Shown: positions 61,067 through 64,000 of the stretch, one piece after another | Numbering within the stretch: the stretch's first letter is position 1 | How the letters are laid out: each line of letters begins with the position of its first letter | Assembly: GCF_004006395.2 (NCBI RefSeq) | Contig: NZ_CP029758.2 | Coordinates: 2,728,001-2,792,000, forward strand | Length of the DNA stretch: 64,000 bases | Direction of reading: 5' to 3' | DNA from: Clostridium sp. AWRP | GTDB lineage: Bacteria > Bacillota > Clostridia > Clostridiales > Clostridiaceae | Translations under genes and position numbers: made by a program | Notes under the pieces: generated by a model | The model's database searches: none | Told to the model about the DNA's origin: nothing | What the model saw: only the letters and a program-made list of their open reading frames with translations

Positions 61067-62371
61067 TTATTTACATACACTATCTAGTTTTCTCATACTT
61101 TTGTTTAATCTAAATAAGCAACATCCTACAAAACCGATGAGGCCAATGCATACATATAGTAAAGCAATACCACTTCCATTACTATCACCAACTACTTTTG
61201 CTAATAATGCTGGAATCAAAGCTGATTTTTTCATATATGGCTCAAACACTTTGTCGGCTAAAAAACCACCTAACAGATTTCCTATCGGGATTGACATATA
61301 TTGCAAAGTATTCCGTGCTGAAAATACTCTTCCCTGCATCTCAAATGGTACTTTTGTTCTCATTATATAATCAACATTAGCCATTAACAATGGTACCAGC
61401 AAACTTCCGGCAAATACTGCTATTGTCCATACATAATAATTGTGGCCAATTCCCAGAAGAGTATTGCCAAACAAGAATGAAAATGTCATTACATTTAAGA
61501 TAAGAGGTATCCTTTTAGATGACTGCGGTATTTTTACAACAAGAAGACTGCCAATCAGTACTGCAATACTTTCCGTACTGCTTACAATTCCAAGTTCATT
61601 GTAATTATTATCAGTTCTAGATAGTACCATTGGAGCCAGATTCGTATTGTAAATTGCTGCAATAAAATTGACAAATGCCATAAATAAAATAATGCTTAAT
61701 ATGCCCCGACTTTTAAATAAATACTGCATACCAGATTTGCATTGTTTCCATAATCCATCTTTTTTTGTTTTTCCAGATACATCTACTGATGGAATTTTAA
61801 CAAAAAAGACTAAAGTGACAAATTCAAAAACAAATGTTGATAAATCTATAGCTACAATAAGCTTCAAGCCATAAAATGCATAAAGTGCAGTAGCGACAAT
61901 GGGTGAAAATATCCCTGTAAAAGAATCACAGAAACTAAACATGCTATTTGTTTTAATATAATTATCTTTAGATACAATTGCAGATACCACAACATCTGAA
62001 GCTGGATTTTGAAATGCATCCGTTATTCCAAGCATAAAATTTATAACGTATAGATTCTCTATTTCAAGTGTATTTGTAATCATCATAAGAATTATACTTA
62101 ATGAAAACATAGCTGCTATAACATCTGAAATCAACAGGATTTTTTTCTTGTTCCAGCAATCACTAATGGTACCTGCAATAAAATTAAACAATACTTCTGG
62201 TACTAAATAACATACCGAAAGTAATGACATAAACAAAACAGATCCACTTTGCTTATATGACCAGAGAATCAATCCATAACTTGTAATTTTGTTCCCAAAC
62301 TGAGATACAAATTGTCCTATTATAAATATATAAAAATTTTTTAGTTCACTATTAAAATAATTATTTTTCAT
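61067..62371 (-). CDS. MFS transporter, multidrug/enterobactin-exporter-like
   Basis: 434 residues from the ATG at 62371 with GGAG upstream. A 48-codon in-frame extension back to 62515 lies in repeat R2 and is not part of the family. About 12 helices; FVSQFGNKITSYGLILWSYK, VLFNFIAGTISDCWNKKKIL (MFS motif A), DAFQNPASDVVVSAIV, and FEMQGRVFSARNTLQYMSIP at helix 10-11 resemble MefA/EntS-type exporters. A macrolide- or siderophore-type export role is possible. Confidence 0.85.
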   Translation of the reverse strand: MKNNYFNSELKNFYIFIIGQFVSQFGNKITSYGLILWSYKQSGSVLFMSLLSVCYLVPEVLFNFIAGTISDCWNKKKILLISDVIAAMFSLSIILMMITNTLEIENLYVINFMLGITDAFQNPASDVVVSAIVSKDNYIKTNSMFSFCDSFTGIFSPIVATALYAFYGLKLIVAIDLSTFVFEFVTLVFFVKIPSVDVSGKTKKDGLWKQCKSGMQYLFKSRGILSIILFMAFVNFIAAIYNTNLAPMVLSRTDNNYNELGIVSSTESIAVLIGSLLVVKIPQSSKRIPLILNVMTFSFLFGNTLLGIGHNYYVWTIAVFAGSLLVPLLMANVDYIMRTKVPFEMQGRVFSARNTLQYMSIPIGNLLGGFLADKVFEPYMKKSALIPALLAKVVGDSNGSGIALLYVCIGLIGFVGCCLFRLNKSMRKLDSVCK

Positions 62372-62407
62372 TTCAACTTTACTCCTTTTCAATATTAATA
62401 TTGAAAA

Positions 62408-62558
62408 TGCAAAGTCAAAATCAAGTAGATCATTCCTCCATGCAAGCTCTACCCTATGACTTTGCATGGAGTTAAAAGAATGTTTAACATCATCTCTATT
62501 CACCCCTATAGACATTATTTATACCAATAATACTTCTATTTTACATTAACTTATAATA
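62408..62558. repeat. Repeat R2, copy B, upstream of the MFS gene
   Basis: Near-identical to 43371-43520, with the same CTCCATGCAA/TTGCATGGAG stem at 62436-62471. The leftward frame MSIGVNRDDVKHSFNSMQSH is kept with few changes (mostly silent) and opens into the MFS frame, but without a binding site. Confidence 0.8.
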
Positions 62559-62706
62559 ATTGTACCATATTTACATGGATCTAATTTTACATTTTATTGA
62601 AACAAGTATAAAACAACTTTACTTTTAAACACAACATTATTCAATTATCAAATAGTATCTATACATTGAAATTTATTGATTTATATAATTTTTGTTTTAC
62701 GAACAT

Positions 62707-62744
62707 AAAAAACGCCATAAAATTTTTAAAATAATACGGCGTTT
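62707..62744 (-). terminator. Terminator hairpin (repeat R3, copy B)
   Basis: AAACGCC/GGCGTTT stem with TTTTTT exit leftward, duplicated from 43526-43562. It lies downstream of the DUF1847 remnant. Confidence 0.75.
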
Positions 62745-62818
62745 CAATAAATTATTAACTTTTTAATTGTTACTTTAATTAAAATATTGTGTATTAATAT
62801 CTTATTACAAAGATAATA

Positions 62819-63334
62819 TTATTTCTTTTTAGGAAATAGCTTATCTTTATAGTAAGAGTCTGCTTGATATATTGCACCTAACGGATTATGTGCCAAAACC
62901 CTATCTTTTACTGCAAAAACAGTTATTGGAGCTTTTGAATATTTTATAAACAAAGAGTCATGTCCAACACATAGACCTAAAATAATATTTAAATCTGTTT
63001 TAGCTTCATTTAAAAAATTTGCCTGACCTATTGGATTACACATTGGTACATTTGAATCTATATCAATAAAATCTTTTGATATACCTCCATTTTTACAAAT
63101 TACAGAATTTACAGTAAATCCATTATAACTAAGAACTTTACTTAAAATCTTAGCTTCGCTAGATAAGCCAACACAAAATGCAATTCCTATATTTTTATAC
63201 TGACATCTTTTAGCAAAATCAATTGTTTCTTCTAATCTTGTCTTTTCACCATATCCTTCACTCACAACCAATGCTGATGCTTTAGCAATTTTAAAATTTT
63301 CTTCATCTTTATAGACTTCTTTAATTTTTTTCAT
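62819..63334 (-). pseudogene. DUF1847 protein, 5'-truncated
   Basis: 171 codons covering the DUF1847 core: AKASALVVSEGYGEKTRLEE, NIGIAFCVGLSSEAKILSKV, VICKNGGISKDFIDID, MCNPIGQANFLN, LGLCVGHDSLFIKYS, HNPLGAIYQADSYY. Family proteins start about 35-45 residues earlier with a cysteine-rich segment. Here, codons for CPSLDEK precede the ATG in frame but a stop lies two codons further up, and the sequence then changes to repeat material. The ATG has no good site. Probably a remnant. Confidence 0.7.
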
Positions 63335-63433
63335 TTTCTCATCAAGACTTGGACAATTTTATTTCATTCAATTCGCAAAAATTTCAGCTTCCGAACCAAA
63401 AGCTATGTATAAAATCATCCATATTATTCTTTG

Positions 63434-63605
63434 ATAACTCATCTTCAGTTTCAAGCCCTAGGAAATTTCATCCAAGAATATAAATCATCAAGTGCAGCAA
63501 ACTTTACGTTAATATCATTTATCATATTTCACCTCTCATATTAGAGCTAGCTTTACTTCACATAAACTTTCTTTTACATCACATAATCAATAATACTTCA
63601 AATTT
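63434..63605. repeat. Repeat R1, copy B
   Basis: Matches 43000-43194 with an internal gap of about 23 bp; contains the second GNAT N-terminal relic (INDINVKFAALDDLYSW then a shifted frame and stop). Immediately left, 63388-63432 resembles the NUDIX tail region at 41579-41625. Confidence 0.8.
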
Positions 63606-63612
63606 AAAATAT

Positions 63613-64000
63613 TCAAATTAAATTCGTTACCACAAAACTATATTTTTTATTACAATAATTTATTAAATAATTCGCAAAAAATTTTAATTCATTTTCTCTT
63701 TTAAATTCTGTTTCATATAAAGATCTATCACAAGAGTTTTTTCTAATTCTTATAGCCTCTTCAATAATTAATTTATACTCATCAGGAATATTCATTATTG
63801 TATACTTAGCAGATTCAATTTTAGTAGCTATGCTTTTATTATCAAGGGTGTATAATATTCTGCATAATGTCAAAACAGCAAATTCAATCCATTCATCTGA
63901 TAAAAATATATTCTTTTCACACAATTTGTTTTTCCAATAACTATTTAAATTATAATTCATTGTTTCTACAATATTATTCCACTGAACATTTATATTTAGG
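63613..64000 (-). CDS. AadA-like nucleotidyltransferase (DUF4111), 3' part
   Basis: The C-terminal 128 or so residues of an aminoglycoside nucleotidyltransferase-like protein. The frame is open to the right edge and past the internal ATG at 63960, so the gene continues beyond the window. Seen: NVQWNNIVETMNYNLNSYW, DEWIEFAVLTLCRILYTLDN, KSIATKIESAKYTIMNIPDE, YKLIIEEAIRIRK, matching the helical DUF4111 domain of ANT(3'')/ANT(9). The nucleotidyl-transfer domain would lie outside. Whether it confers resistance is unknown. Confidence 0.75.
   Translation of the reverse strand, partial: LNINVQWNNIVETMNYNLNSYWKNKLCEKNIFLSDEWIEFAVLTLCRILYTLDNKSIATKIESAKYTIMNIPDEYKLIIEEAIRIRKNSCDRSLYETEFKRENELKFFANYLINYCNKKYSFVVTNLI

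Noticed and set aside
62372..62515. N-terminal 48-residue extension of the MFS transporter
   Set aside because: Lies in a repeat also found without the MFS gene, lacks a binding site, and the proper GGAG site serves the ATG at 62371.
1..64000. CRISPR arrays, tRNA or rRNA genes, prophage or integrase genes
   Set aside because: No regularly spaced repeats, no cloverleaf or GGTTCGAATCC-type arms, and no integrase-like proteins were seen.

Overview
The window is AT-rich, tightly packed with leftward genes, and uses strong AGGAGG-type ribosome binding sites with occasional TTG/GTG starts. Riboswitches (glycine, two SAM-I), a SigI/RsgI pair, BirA-controlled bioY and clostridial family members (DUF1284, DUF1847, RocR-like sigma-54 activator, PucR, SorC) point to a Clostridium chromosome, probably a soil or acetogenic type. 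Species is not determinable by eye. No rRNA, tRNA or CRISPR array was seen.

Layout. 1-2.1 kb: the 5' part of gcvT behind a tandem glycine riboswitch with its own promoter and terminator, then a GltD-like flavoprotein. 2.5-9.4 kb: a catabolic locus of unknown substrate, with a YbhJ-type aconitase-family hydratase, a DUF6282 metal-dependent hydrolase, a GntP permease and a divergent SorC regulator. Its two leftward units are driven by diverged copies of one roughly 290-bp promoter/operator region. 9.5-13.3 kb: an old yellow enzyme, a RocR-like sigma-54 activator and a dimethylargininase-like gene behind a canonical -24/-12 promoter. 13.3-19 kb: metallophosphoesterase, HxlR regulator, PNPOx-fold protein, an NAD-kinase-like plus SPFH pair, and an APC permease.

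19-25 kb: two S-box units, metA and a [4Fe-4S] QueG-like protein plus AAT permease, separated by an IS1202/ISNCY-type insertion sequence flanked by exact 27-bp direct repeats that abut the second S-box promoter. 25-38 kb: housekeeping genes, namely nadABC, a soluble chemoreceptor, an N-formylglutamate amidohydrolase-like protein, bioY with two BirA sites, folA, a DUF2207 membrane protein, a NapH/FMN-binding electron-transfer fusion, and sigI-rsgI.

38-43.6 kb: a decaying accessory stretch. An ABC exporter operon has an ATPase-permease fusion plus a permease with an in-frame nonsense codon, a NUDIX gene is frameshifted, and there are GNAT fragments. 43.7-51.6 kb: a seven-gene catabolic operon (nitrilase, NCS1-type permease, an overlooked 50-residue ORF, DUF917, hydantoinase/oxoprolinase A, DUF1177) with a PucR regulator. 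It probably degrades a cyclic amide or imide of unknown identity and is the best candidate for an undescribed pathway.

52-64 kb: amidohydrolase plus TetR, then a second accessory region of four GNAT acetyltransferases, TfoX, MBL hydrolase, WYL regulator, DJ-1/PfpI protein, MFS transporter, an orphan promoter-terminator pair that may encode a small RNA, truncated genes, and the 3' part of an AadA-like nucleotidyltransferase. Short mosaic repeats are shared between 41.5-43.6 kb and 62.4-63.6 kb, suggesting both gene graveyards arose by recombination among the same fragments.
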